Part shown: in pieces, positions 1-10,800 of the stretch
How the letters are laid out: each line of letters starts with the position of its first letter
Numbering within the stretch: the stretch's first letter is position 1
Assembly (NCBI GenBank): GCA_964557125.1
Contig: CAZKYX010000002.1
Coordinates: forward strand, 39,036 to 103,035
DNA from: CAZKYX01 sp964557125
Lineage (GTDB): Bacteria; Patescibacteriota; Microgenomatia; Levybacterales; GWA1-39-11
Length of the DNA: 64,000 bases
Direction of reading: 5' to 3'
The notes under the pieces: generated by a model
Told to the model about the DNA's origin: nothing
Database searches by the model: none
The model's input: only the letters and a program-made list of their open reading frames with translations
Position numbers and translations under genes: made by a program

Positions 1-202
1 GCAATCGTATTCTTTTATCCGGAAACAGCGAGCTCATTCCTAATTTTGCCTCATCAAGAGGGGAGAGGTATATTTTTAGTAGATTAAGAAAAACACGATA
101 GTCATAATCCTCAAGGAAAATGTTTCTTTTTTCTACTCCACGATTGTAAACATGGTAGAAGGAATCTTCTGCGTATAATTTGATGCTATTTCTGGTGGGC
201 AT
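1..202 (-). CDS. Y1 (REP-associated/IS200-like) transposase, N-terminal part, cut by window edge
   Basis: An open frame runs from an ATG at 202-200 off the left edge (67 codons visible). It reads MPTRNSIKLYAEDSFYHVYN and continues RGVEKRNIFLEDYDYRVFLN. The YHVYNRG-x4-IF pattern is the usual start of single-strand-DNA transposases of the Y1 HUH family, in particular the REP-associated type common in environmental bacteria. The catalytic HUH motif and Tyr would lie beyond the edge. A perfect hairpin sits immediately upstream (208-226), as expected for a REP-type substrate. Family assignment is fairly sure; whether the gene is intact cannot be seen. Confidence 0.8.
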   Translation of the reverse strand, partial: MPTRNSIKLYAEDSFYHVYNRGVEKRNIFLEDYDYRVFLNLLKIYLSPLDEAKLGMSSLFPDKRIRL

Positions 203-207
203 ATAGT

Positions 208-226
208 GGCAGGGTGCAACCCTGCC
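208..226. repeat. REP-like perfect hairpin beside the transposase
   Basis: GGCAGGGT-GCA-ACCCTGCC is an 8-bp perfect stem with a 3-nt loop, 5 bp upstream of the transposase start. REP-associated transposases act on such hairpins, so this is probably its recognition element; it could also end transcription. Confidence 0.6.
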
Positions 227-299
227 AAACAATTATTGATGCGTAAGAATGAATTTGTCAAGAGGGTGAGGAGGGAAAGTGGTATAATTATCAGTTATT

Positions 300-1268
300 A
301 TGAAAGAAAATTTGCCACAGGATGCAACAAATCAGTTAGCAAGTAATTTTGAGCTGATAGAAGACGAGAATTTTTTTGGGTACATACGCAAAGTTGATGA
401 GAGTCTTGTTCCATCAAAGAGGGTTGATGGGTTTTATCGTCTCGGACTATCTCTTCATCCGTTGATAGATTATTTTCCGGAGCATGAAAATCTACCGAAT
501 AGTGCACGGGTATATAAGCAGGTACAAAAAATTGAAAACCTCAATAGGCTACGGATTGTACATTTGAAAAACGTTTATGAGCCCAATTCGGAATATTCTG
601 AAAGGGTTGTTGATAGGTTAAATTCTTTCGTTGCTTTTGGCTATCTATACGGAAGAGCTCAGATTCTTGATGAGCATTACCCAAAAAAACACCAGTTAGA
701 CCATGCTCTCAATAAAACAGCCTCTCTTTGGGGTGAGCATCCAATGAGCAGGTATATGGCAGAGTTAAAAGAGAGTAGGGGTAAGCCGGAGGGAGCACAT
801 AGATTGCTAAATCCAGAGCAAATTGAATTTGATGTGCAGGAAGGGATATTAAAGGAAGGACGAGAGGTACAATTGAGGGAAAAAACTAGTCAAGCTGGTA
901 TAATGCTCCCCACATTGGATGAAGCAAAGCTTCAATTGAATACAAATGACTTGGTAGAGATATTCCTTCGCATAAAAAAGGCATCGCAGAGTAGAACTTT
1001 CTATAGGTGGGAGGATTATGCAGATGGTGAAGTTGTTGAGGCTGTAAGATTTATACAGGCAGTAGGTGTAGGAAAAGAGACGGAATTTAGACTCAATGAC
1101 AGAGATTATAGCCCACGCGATTTTCTAAAGGATATTAATTATGTAGGGAGCTATATGCTAGAGCTTCAAGAGAAAATGAAGATTAAAAGAATTGATTGCA
1201 AGTTGTCACTTGGTGATGTTTTTGAGTTGAAGAGAAGAGCGGTTGAAAAGCGCAGCGTGCTGCGGTAA
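300..1268 (+). CDS. hypothetical protein, 322 residues
   Basis: I do not recognise this protein. It is soluble, charged, mostly helical in character, with no signal peptide, membrane segment or obvious catalytic motif. A -10 box TATAAT lies at 283-288, so transcription should start only about 5 nt before the ATG and the mRNA is near-leaderless; no Shine-Dalgarno site is present. It stands alone, divergent from the transposase and convergent with the GIY-YIG gene. The reading frame is long and unshadowed, so it is very likely real. Confidence 0.75.
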   Translation: MKENLPQDATNQLASNFELIEDENFFGYIRKVDESLVPSKRVDGFYRLGLSLHPLIDYFPEHENLPNSARVYKQVQKIENLNRLRIVHLKNVYEPNSEYSERVVDRLNSFVAFGYLYGRAQILDEHYPKKHQLDHALNKTASLWGEHPMSRYMAELKESRGKPEGAHRLLNPEQIEFDVQEGILKEGREVQLREKTSQAGIMLPTLDEAKLQLNTNDLVEIFLRIKKASQSRTFYRWEDYADGEVVEAVRFIQAVGVGKETEFRLNDRDYSPRDFLKDINYVGSYMLELQEKMKIKRIDCKLSLGDVFELKRRAVEKRSVLR

Positions 1269-1476
1269 ATGGCGATTGGTGGATGGTGATTGGATTCTTC
1301 ACTATGTTCAGAATGACAGGGTAGTCATCCTGAGTGTAACGAAGGATATTGGGATTCTTCGGCTATGCCTCAGAATGACAATAAAACCATATTTCAGAAT
1401 AACAATAAAACCATATTTCAGAATAACCAAGAGGTCATCCTGCCTGCCCGCCTCTGGAGGGAGTGTAACGAAGGAT
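1269..1476. repeat. degenerate intergenic repeats
   Basis: Several copies of GTCATCCTGAGTGTAACGAA-type and TTCTTCGGCTATGCCTCAGA-type strings, plus a direct repeat of AATAAAACCATATTTCAG. The open frame that runs through them encodes only the translated repeats and is not called as a gene. Confidence 0.6.
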
Positions 1477-1761
1477 CTATTCAACAGAATTCAGGTCCTT
1501 CCATGTAGGATTATGGGTATTTATTAGTTCTAATTTCTTTGTTCTCAACCAGCCTTTAATTTTCTTTTCCGCTGAAATAGCCTCAGTAGCAGTATTAAAT
1601 TCTTGAAAATAGACCAGCTTTTCTACGTTGTATTTAGAAGTAAAACCAGATACAAGCTTATTCTTATGTTCATAAATCCTACGTTCTATGTTGTTCGTAA
1701 CACCTGTATAAAGTACTTTATTGGATTTATTTGTTAGTATGTACACAAAGTATTGTTTCAT
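1477..1761 (-). CDS. GIY-YIG nuclease superfamily protein
   Basis: 94 residues, the normal length of the stand-alone YhbQ/UPF0213-type GIY-YIG proteins. The N-terminus QYFVYILTNKSNKVLYTGVT carries the VYI...YTG variant of the motif; the conserved Arg (NNIERRIYEHK) and the Glu in ATEAISAEKKIKGW follow at normal spacing. Members bind or nick DNA, but the cellular role of the small versions is unsettled. The 3' end of the gene runs into intergenic repeat sequence, and a 33-bp tandem repeat lies just upstream of the start. Confidence 0.9.
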   Translation of the reverse strand: MKQYFVYILTNKSNKVLYTGVTNNIERRIYEHKNKLVSGFTSKYNVEKLVYFQEFNTATEAISAEKKIKGWLRTKKLELINTHNPTWKDLNSVE

Positions 1762-1767
1762 ATGTAT

Positions 1768-1865
1768 ATAGATCCTTCACTTTCGTTCAGGATGACACGA
1801 ATAGATCCTTCACTTTCGTTCAGGATGACACGAATAGATCCTTCACTTTCGTTCAGGATGACACG
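1768..1865. repeat. 33-bp unit repeated three times in tandem
   Basis: Three nearly perfect copies (1768-1800, 1801-1833, 1834-1865) of a unit containing GATCCTTCACTTTCGTTCAG then GATGACACGA. The same GTTCAGGATGAC string is a dispersed intergenic repeat family here. It separates the GIY-YIG gene from the stop of the giant gene. Confidence 0.9.
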
Positions 1866-1867
1866 CG

Positions 1868-4800
1868 TCAGTTCACGATTAAATAATTGAATTGTATATC
1901 CTTATTGATTACGGGGCCTGAGACACCCACAGTAAATGAGCCTGATTCAAACTCTGAGTCTGGCACTTGGCGGAGAAGGTAGAGTACCTTATTTTGAGTA
2001 TCTCCAAATGGGGTAATGTAAATGAGTGAATCCTCCGTTACATTCGGATTATAAATAGTAAGCTCTGGCTTATTCTTCTTGAGTGTTGCAAATCCGGCAG
2101 AACCGGTAGCTGTTGCTTCAAGGTCTGAGGTTGCATGTGCTTGTCCGACGATATTAAAGTTAAGTTTTGCAAACGTTCCGCTTCCTGAGGCTGAAAGGGA
2201 GCCACGAACGTCTAGTAGGTTGTCTGATGAGATTGCCGCGCTACCGCTCGCAATGACAGAATTGGGGCTTCTTGCAATGACAAGAGCATTATCTGCAAGA
2301 GGAGAAATGAGGTTTGTGGCTATAGAGTTTGCGGTAAGAATACCATTGAATACCCCATTTTGAGCTGCAATATTTCCTAATACATTTAGGTTACCTGCAA
2401 TGTCCATATTCCCATTGGTATCTATTTTTACGAGTCCCGCTAGGAAGTTGACTCCGCCTTGACGAAGAGGCTGGATTTCAAGGTCAGCTCCGAGGGTATT
2501 GATGGCATTGTCTCCGATAACAAAGCTATCCCCAATTGAGATTTGTTCCATGGCAGTAAGTGAGGTAAAGGTAGCCGGTCCAAGAGCTACAATACCTTGC
2601 TCAAAAATACCGTAATCGGCCGTTAGATTGCCAACATGCAATGAATCTACATTTCCACTCGCTAAATTGCCAGAAAGGCTAGCCTGCTGCTGATTTTGGA
2701 GTTGATTGGCGATACGGGTATCAAGCCCGTCAATGTTATTTGCATAAAGCGTTCCTGAGATGGTTGCATCATTTGTAGTAAGACTTCCTGTTGCAAGACT
2801 ACCGGAAATACTTGCTGATTCAAAAAGAGCAACCTCAGAAGAGAGGGTGCCACTGAAGCTAGCATCCCCATTATCATTAATTTGTGCAACGACCTTACCA
2901 GTAGTAGTATTTTTTAGTTTGATATTGTTTGATTCTATATTTAGCGCAATCGTCCCATTATTTCCAGTTGGTGAGATGATATTTGTTCTTATTTGCTCAG
3001 AGTCTGCAACGGGTGAGGTAAAGTTGCCCGAAGCTAGAAGCTGTGTAACAGTTTGGTTAATATAGTTTTTAAGACTGATCCCAGCAATAGAAATGTTTTC
3101 AGTTGATATGTTAAGAGATGAAGCCGTTGCATTTCCTAGGTTACTCATTGATGAGTTAAGACTTGAGATAGTACCTGACGCAAAGTTAAAAGAGTTACCT
3201 GTCAACGTGCTAATCGAAGCCGTTGAGGCTTGGAAGGTGTCTGTAATAAGCTCACGAGTATTTACAAGTCCTGACTTAATTTGTGCTACAAAGACTTTAC
3301 CGTAGGCCTCCATTTGGTTAACGTTATTATTATTTACATCCTTTAAGACCCACTGACCTGATTCCCTATTAATAGTCAGAGTATTGTAGTAAGGATCTGC
3401 TCCAATATTGTTGTCATTTGCGCTACTTCCATTAACGGTTGGTGGTGGTGCGATATGACCCTTTATAACTCCAGTGTATGTTTTCCACTTATCATGGTCA
3501 AAGCGGGGAGCCGTAAGTCTGTAAGAAATCTCTACTGGTCTATCTGCAAAGAGGGTAATAGTGCGATTTGCACCGTCTTTTTTATACCATGTTTTTGCTT
3601 GTGAATTGGGAGATAAAAGTACTGATACATTTGAAATATCTGGGTCAATAATACGATTAAATACCCAGTGACCCGACTGGTATTCAAAATGGTTAAAGTC
3701 CAGTTTGTAGGCGTATCCCCCAACCGAATTATCATACCCAAGTACAACTTTACCAGTATATTCTTCCTTTACTCCAACCATTGAAGGCATGTAAGTAGCG
3801 TATCCTTGACCATCAATAGTGTAGGGAGGGTCAACGGTTCCTGCATTAAGTTTTCCGGTTGCTGCAGGTCCAACATCAACCGTTCCATCGTTAAAGACTC
3901 TAAACACATTTTGTCCTGAGCGGCTTGCCGCTATAAGGTCACCTGAGCCTGATGCTTGGTCAACGACGAGGGCGGCGTAGCTGGTTCTACCAGAGAAGCT
4001 TGCAACCGGCCCTGCGTCATTACTAAAGACATTAAGCTTTCCTCCGAATATTGAACCTGTTGGAGATTGCAGCGTGCCTATGTTAACTTTGCCATTTGAA
4101 GTGAGGAAGAGACTTCCTAGATTGTTTGCAGGTTTGAACCAAATATCTCCAGTTGTGGTCCCTCCAAGCACAAGGGTGTTATTTCTTACGGTTTGGAGTG
4201 TTCCATCTCCTCCAATTGAGATACCGTTTCCAGAGCCACCTGAAGCTAGGGTAGCAGAGACCGAGGCAAATGGGGAGGCTGAACCGTTGATATTTAGTAC
4301 TGAAAATTTTGCAGAGCTAGTTGCCTGTGCTCCGATTAATATATCCAATGTATTATTTATGGGAGAGAGAGCGCCAGTATTTGTAGTAATTCTCCAGTTA
4401 GAAGAGCCGCCACCGCCTCCTGCACATGCAACTGTACCTGTAACTATCCCATTTACAACGTCAGATATACAAGTATTACCTCCAGTTACTGCTGCTCCAA
4501 ATGTTCCATTCATTCGAAGTCCATTGGTTGAGGAAAGCTGTAAATTCAAAACACCGGAGCCATTTCTCGGTACGATATTTATGTCCCCAGTTGAACTTCC
4601 TCCAAGTACTAGTGTTTGGTTGCGGGTCGATTGTAGGCCGGCAGCTGCATCAACTGCAAAACCTGCAGCAGATGAAGCCGTTCCATCATTTTTAACTACA
4701 AATCTTGTAACGCCTGCTGAGGAGGCAGCAATAATATCATTATTAAGTCCAACTCTATTGATAATAAATCCAGCATTTGAGCCAATTCCGCCGGTTACAG

Positions 4801-7800
4801 AAAGTGCTGCTGGAGTGTTGGTTGATGCTCCAACATATACACCTGTATCAAAATCAGATGACAAAATCAGGTCGCCTGAACCATTGGGCGTAATAGTTAG
4901 AGGTAGATTTGTGCCCGTTGTAAGGACTGCTGCAGCATTTGAGAATGTTGTTGTTGCTCCTGCAACAGTCAAGTCACCGCCTGCTGTTAGTAGTCCTGTA
5001 CCTGTTGTAATTGGTCTATTGGTAGTGGTATTGATTGAAAGGGTTGATGCGTGTGTTAAATTGAGAATTGGACTGGCACCGGTAAGACTAATTGTGGTTG
5101 AAGCAAGTGAGGTTGTTGAACCATTTACGGTAAGATTTCCACCTAGGGTTGTAAGTCCTGTACCTGTTGTAATTGGTCTATTGGTAGTGGTATTGATTGA
5201 AAGGGTTGATGCGTGTGTAAGGTCAATTGTTGGACTGTTTCCTGTCAGATTAATAACTGTTGAAGCAAGAGTTGTCGTCGAGCCATTTACTGAAAGGTTG
5301 CCGCCGGTAGTCAAAAGGCCTGTACCCGTCGTTATTGGCCTATTAGTAATCGTGTTAAAGTTAAGTGTACCTGCAACAGCTGTATCAATTATTTGGCTTG
5401 CACCGGTAAATTGGATAACCTGGCTTGCAAGCTGAGTTACACCCGTAGTGCTCCCTCCAATTGTTAGGGTATTATTTCTGACAGATTGTATGCTCCCATT
5501 TCCTGACAGGTAAATTCCCTTATTTATATCGGTACCTGAAGTTGCAGAGACTGATGCTACAGGTGTAGCTGTACCATTTATATTGAGAACTGCGAATTTT
5601 GCAGAGCTTGAAGATGTGCTTCCAACAAGCAAATCTAAGGTATCGTTAATTGGTGATAATGCTCCGGATGAAAGCCTCCAATTTGAACCTGCTACACCAC
5701 CTCCGCATGCACCCCAAGAAGCAGTCGCACCACCGATTAGACATTGTCCTGTGCCCGTTGATGCTGAAAGGGTAATTGGACCGCTTGCAAGAGTAAGACC
5801 GGTAAGACCTGATGCAACTCCTGCAGAGGAAAGATTGATGTTGCCTGCAACATTAAATGCATCATCCGTTTTGAGTGTGTCGCTTGCGGACCTGTAAAGC
5901 GTGACACCATTTGCATCAGTGCCGAACTGAATACCTGCAGCAGTCGTATTTATCTCATCCCAAGTCCCATCGCAGTCAAAACAAATTCCGTAGTTATTGT
6001 CTGCACCTTGTGGGACATCAAGGTATATCGAATATTGGGAAGTTGTCCCCGTTGTATTTGCAAATCCTTCCCACTGGACATTAAGACCATAAGAATTGAC
6101 GACGGGTGAGCCTCCGAGTATGAAAGGTGCATCTGGGAGAGCATATAGAGCAGACATATTTACGGTCGTGCTTGTAGCTGCGGTTGTCCAGAAAGATGTT
6201 TCACCAACAATACTTTTTTCTACAATCGTGCCTCCAGAGCCATCACTACTAGCAGAAGCAAACCCATAAATAGCTGTAAGATTTCTGGATCCACTTAAGT
6301 CTTCAGCTCCGACCGCTGATGAGTAAATCCCATATAGTCTTTCAGTTCCTGAAGATGATGTGGTTGAGACAGCATTTTTAATTCCATAACCATTTCTATT
6401 AGTACTGCTGCCTGTAAGACTAAGTCCATTTTTGATACCAAAAAACGTGCCCTCATAGGATCCGCTGGTGTTATTGGATAAGTCAATGCCTGAAAATTCA
6501 CCGTAGTCGTCTGTTGGTGTATGAGTAAGGTTAAGGTCAAGCAATTGGCCATATGTATCATTAGTAGTAATAGCAGTAGTGATATCTACTGCTTCTCCTG
6601 TAGTAAGAGAATTTGCTGCCAGTGATAATACCGTACCGGTTGTTGATGTGCTTGGGATACTGACAGTTCCTATGCCATCTTTGGGAAGAAGTATAATATC
6701 TCCTGTTGTTGTGCCCCCCAATGTTAGTGCATTAAAGTCAGTCGATTGGACCGCTCTTCCTACACCTTCAAGTGTGAGATTTCCTGAAATTGTTGCAAAA
6801 CCTCCAGCGCTCAAATTGTCATCTGTTCTTAGTGTGTCATTGGCTGCTCTATATAAATTAACCCCATTTGCATCAGTGCCGAATTGTATTCCTGAACCAA
6901 CTGTATTTTGGTCCCAAGACCCATCACAGTCGAAGCATAGTCCATAATTATTATCTGCACCCGTTTGGGGTTCTAGGTAAATACCAAAAGCTGTTGAATT
7001 CCCAGTTGTTGAAGTATTAGGTTCAGAGATCATTAATCCGTAAAGTCCAATTGTTCCACCAGTTGTAAGCGAACCCTCGACAAATGCTTGGAGACCTATC
7101 ACGTCAATTGTTGCTCCAGTATTATCGCTATCAGTACTATATGCAGAGTGAAAATAACCACCCGTAAGGTATATATTTGCATTTGTGTCACCTCCTCCAT
7201 TTGCTAATACAGCAGAATATATTCCCGTTGCACTTCTTTCACCTGTTGATATGCTATTTGTAATATCAAGAGTTGAAGATATGCCGTTAAGGTTATCACC
7301 CAAGTTAGAAGAGTTTTGTATGTAATTTTGTATACCAATTATATCTTTGTTGCTTGCATTGGAGGTTACATTCAGCCGGTTATTTATTCCCAAAACATCA
7401 CTATTGGCAATTGTTCCGCTATCATTAGTAGTTAGGTTAAAGCTGCTGAAAAGATCATTTGTTGTTGTTGGGGAGTGGGTAATGTTAATATCCATCGCGC
7501 TTGTATAACCTCCTGTCGTTGGTGAGAATGTACCAGATAAATCAAGAATCTTTCCTGTTTTGAAATTTGCTCCCTGGATAGATAGAGCTGCTCCAGAGCT
7601 GGCATAATAATCAATAAATGTAGAACCTGAAATATAAAGATTATTGTCTAGTGTCGCATCTCCTGAGACAGACAATACATTAGTGGCAAGACTTGGTGCA
7701 TTGACACCTGACGTTTCAATAACTGATAGAGTATCGTCTGTACTTGTAATATATGCAAAATTCTTATTGATAAATACTTGATGAACTTCATTCATATTTA

Positions 7801-10800
7801 TTGCACCTACACCATTTTTTATAACAGCAGCTTCAGTTGGCGATACTGGATCTGATATATCTATAAGAGTCAATGAATCGTCTTGGGTACTAGCTACATA
7901 TGCATACTTTCCGGATACATAGACTTCATCGGGTGAATTTAGCTCTGTTGCTCCAATACCGTCAGTGATGGTTCCAATTTCCATTGGCGAAACTGGATTT
8001 GATATATCTATGATAGAAAGTGAGTTTTCGCCAGTCACATACGCATAGTCATCTTCTACATATACAGAAATAGCACCATCCAGTTTAGTAGCTCCGACAC
8101 CGTCTTTAATTGTACTAAGTATATTTGGAGAGGCTGGATTGGTTACATCTATTATACTTAAAGAATCATCTATTAAACTTGTTACGTATATATATCCGTT
8201 GGCAAAGTATAATCCATATGCTGCGTCTAATTCGGATGAAGTCAAAGTTCCAACCTCAGTTGGTGATGATGGGTTGGTCACATCAAATATTGATAAAGCA
8301 TCTTCGTTATCACTTGTTACATACGCATAACCGTTGTTAACAAATACTTTTCTGGCTCCATAAAGTTTTGTTGCTCCAATACCATCTTTTATGGTACCTA
8401 CTTCCGTTGGTGACGTCGGATCGGAGACATCAAATATAGACAGAGCAGCATCTTCATAACTCACAACATATGCATACTTTCCGACAACGAATACACCTGT
8501 TGGTTGATCAAGTTCTGTGGCTCCGGCACCATCTGTTATTGTTCCAATTTCAGTAGGGGATGTAGGATCTGATATATCTATAATTGATAGAGAATCTTCG
8601 CCAGTCACATATGCATAGCTTCGAGATATATAAACATCTTGTATTCCAGATAGTTTTGTTGCTCCCGCTCCTTCGGTTATGGTACCAACTTGAGATAGGT
8701 GAGGTGTTATTAATAAACCGCCACCAGCTATTGTAAGCTTTTTTGTAGGATTGATTGTGCCAATTCCGATATTTCCTCCTGATCCATTTTGAGGCATGAC
8801 AATGAGATTGCCACTGATAGACGCAATGGCTGGACCTGTACCGTTCATATTTAGCACTGCAAATTTGGCGCTGGTAGTTGACTGTGCGCCAAGCAGAAAG
8901 TCTTGTGTTATATTCCCAGGTACAATTGCGCCTAAATTAGTTGTAAATGGTGAGTCTGTCCCCCCAGCAGAGCATGATCCCCAAGTGGGAGTTGTCCCTC
9001 CCAAAAGACATTGCGTACCTGTCCCGGCCGCCGCTTGATATACCTGTCCTGAGGCATTAGCGTAGATAATTCCACCGCTTTGCCCAGTAAAGGAGGATAC
9101 ATTTAATATTGAGCTAACCGTAACGTTTTCAGCAGTAAGAGTGCCGGCATTATCAAGCGTGACAGATCCAAGTATTGAGCCATTGGTAGTTCTGCTGAGC
9201 GTTGTCGAGGTATTGCCACTTGAAAGGGTGAAATAATCAGTTGCATCAGCGGTATTTGTGACTCTTAATGTGCCATTAACATCAAGCGTTGAGAGTGGAG
9301 AGCTGGTATTAATTCCAACATAACCTCCCGCATTGCGAGGGAGAAGTGCTATGTTACCAGTGGTGCTTCCTCCAAGACTAAGTGTGTTGTTTCGGGTCGT
9401 TTGAAGAGAGCCATCCCCTCCAAGAACTAATGCTTGTCCACCAGCATTTTGTGCTGAAACTGATGCAGTGGGTACTGTAGAACCGTTAATGTTGAGCACT
9501 GCAAATTTGGCACTTGTTGTTGCCTGAGAACCGAGAAGAAAATCTACCGTGGAATTAACTGGGACGATTGTGCCGGAAAGTACTTGGAAAGGTGAATTTG
9601 GTCCACTGGCACCGCAGCCGGTACAACCGGATGTAACGTTAAGCGTTGCAAAGGTTCCATTCCCACTCGAATCGATTATGGTAGAGCCTCCAACGAGAAG
9701 ACCACCTGAAACCAAATTGAAAGAATCACCACTTGAAAGATCAATCCTGTTGGCAGCTCCTCTAAAAAGCTGTGCGTCACCACCTAGTACTATCCCTCCC
9801 GTTGAGCCTGTAATGGGGAGCTGAAATTGTCCCGCTTGAGTAAGTCTTGAGAGCTCAGTTGATACATTTTGAAATATAAAGTCAGCGTTGCTGGCACCCA
9901 TTGTTTGAAAGGTAAGAGAGGTAATACCGCTGGTTTTTTGATTTTGAACAAGATAGGGGTCAACAATATCAGCAGTTATTTTTCCGCCACCATTAGCTCC
10001 AACTATCAAATTGCCATTATTATCAATTCGAAGAACCGTTCTTCCGGCTTGGCTTGCTACAATAATGTCACCAATGCCTGCATTATCAACAAGAAGAGAG
10101 GCAAATGAAGAGCGTGCAGAAATTGAGGCAGTTCCCGTCGTGCCCGTCAGTCCTCTTACATCAAGTGCCAACTTAGTAAAGGGGGATGAGGTATTAATAC
10201 CAATTCTTCCGTCATTGGCAATAAAGAGGCGAGAGATTAGTCCGGCATCCCCTTGACCTGTGGAAGCGGTTTGGAAATTAAGGCTTCCCCCATTGAGAAC
10301 ATTAAATAGAGCAGAAGGGGCAGAGCCTGTTGGCACTTGAAGAGAAAGATTGCCGGAAAATGAGGCTGTAGGGGTTCCTCCTGTGTTAATTCCAGTAAAG
10401 GCAATTTTGGCTGTTGAGGTAGCAACACCTCCTATTAGCAAATCAAGTGTGTCATTGATAGGGGATAGTGCACCATTGGTAAGTCTGAAAAAGCTACTTC
10501 CACCGCTGCCGCTTCCCATTTGGGTCCAAGATGTACCGTTGCAGTAGTAGTAGGTATTTGCGGGCCCGTCATAATACATTCTTCCGGCAGTTGCAACAGC
10601 ACAGGCTCCGGCATCTGATTGGATGGATGGACCAAGTGATAAAGTTGATGAAATAGAGGCTGTTCCAGCTACATCAAGGGTAAAGTTGGCTGTTCTTTTA
10701 CCGATAGCTACATTTCCATTGGTATCAATTACAAATTTTGTTGTTCCGCCTTGGCTAGCAGTAAAGATATCTCCCCCCACACTTTGATTGTTAACGATAA

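Noticed and set aside
1243..1527. Open frame after the first unknown gene
   Set aside because: It translates dispersed GTAACGAAGGAT-type repeats and a direct repeat; no coding character.
4074..5435. Long plus-strand open frame (453 codons) opposite the giant gene
   Set aside because: It is antisense to a Ser/Thr/Gly-rich repetitive gene, whose codons give stop-free complements; its protein is Val/Pro-rich low complexity with no start signal.
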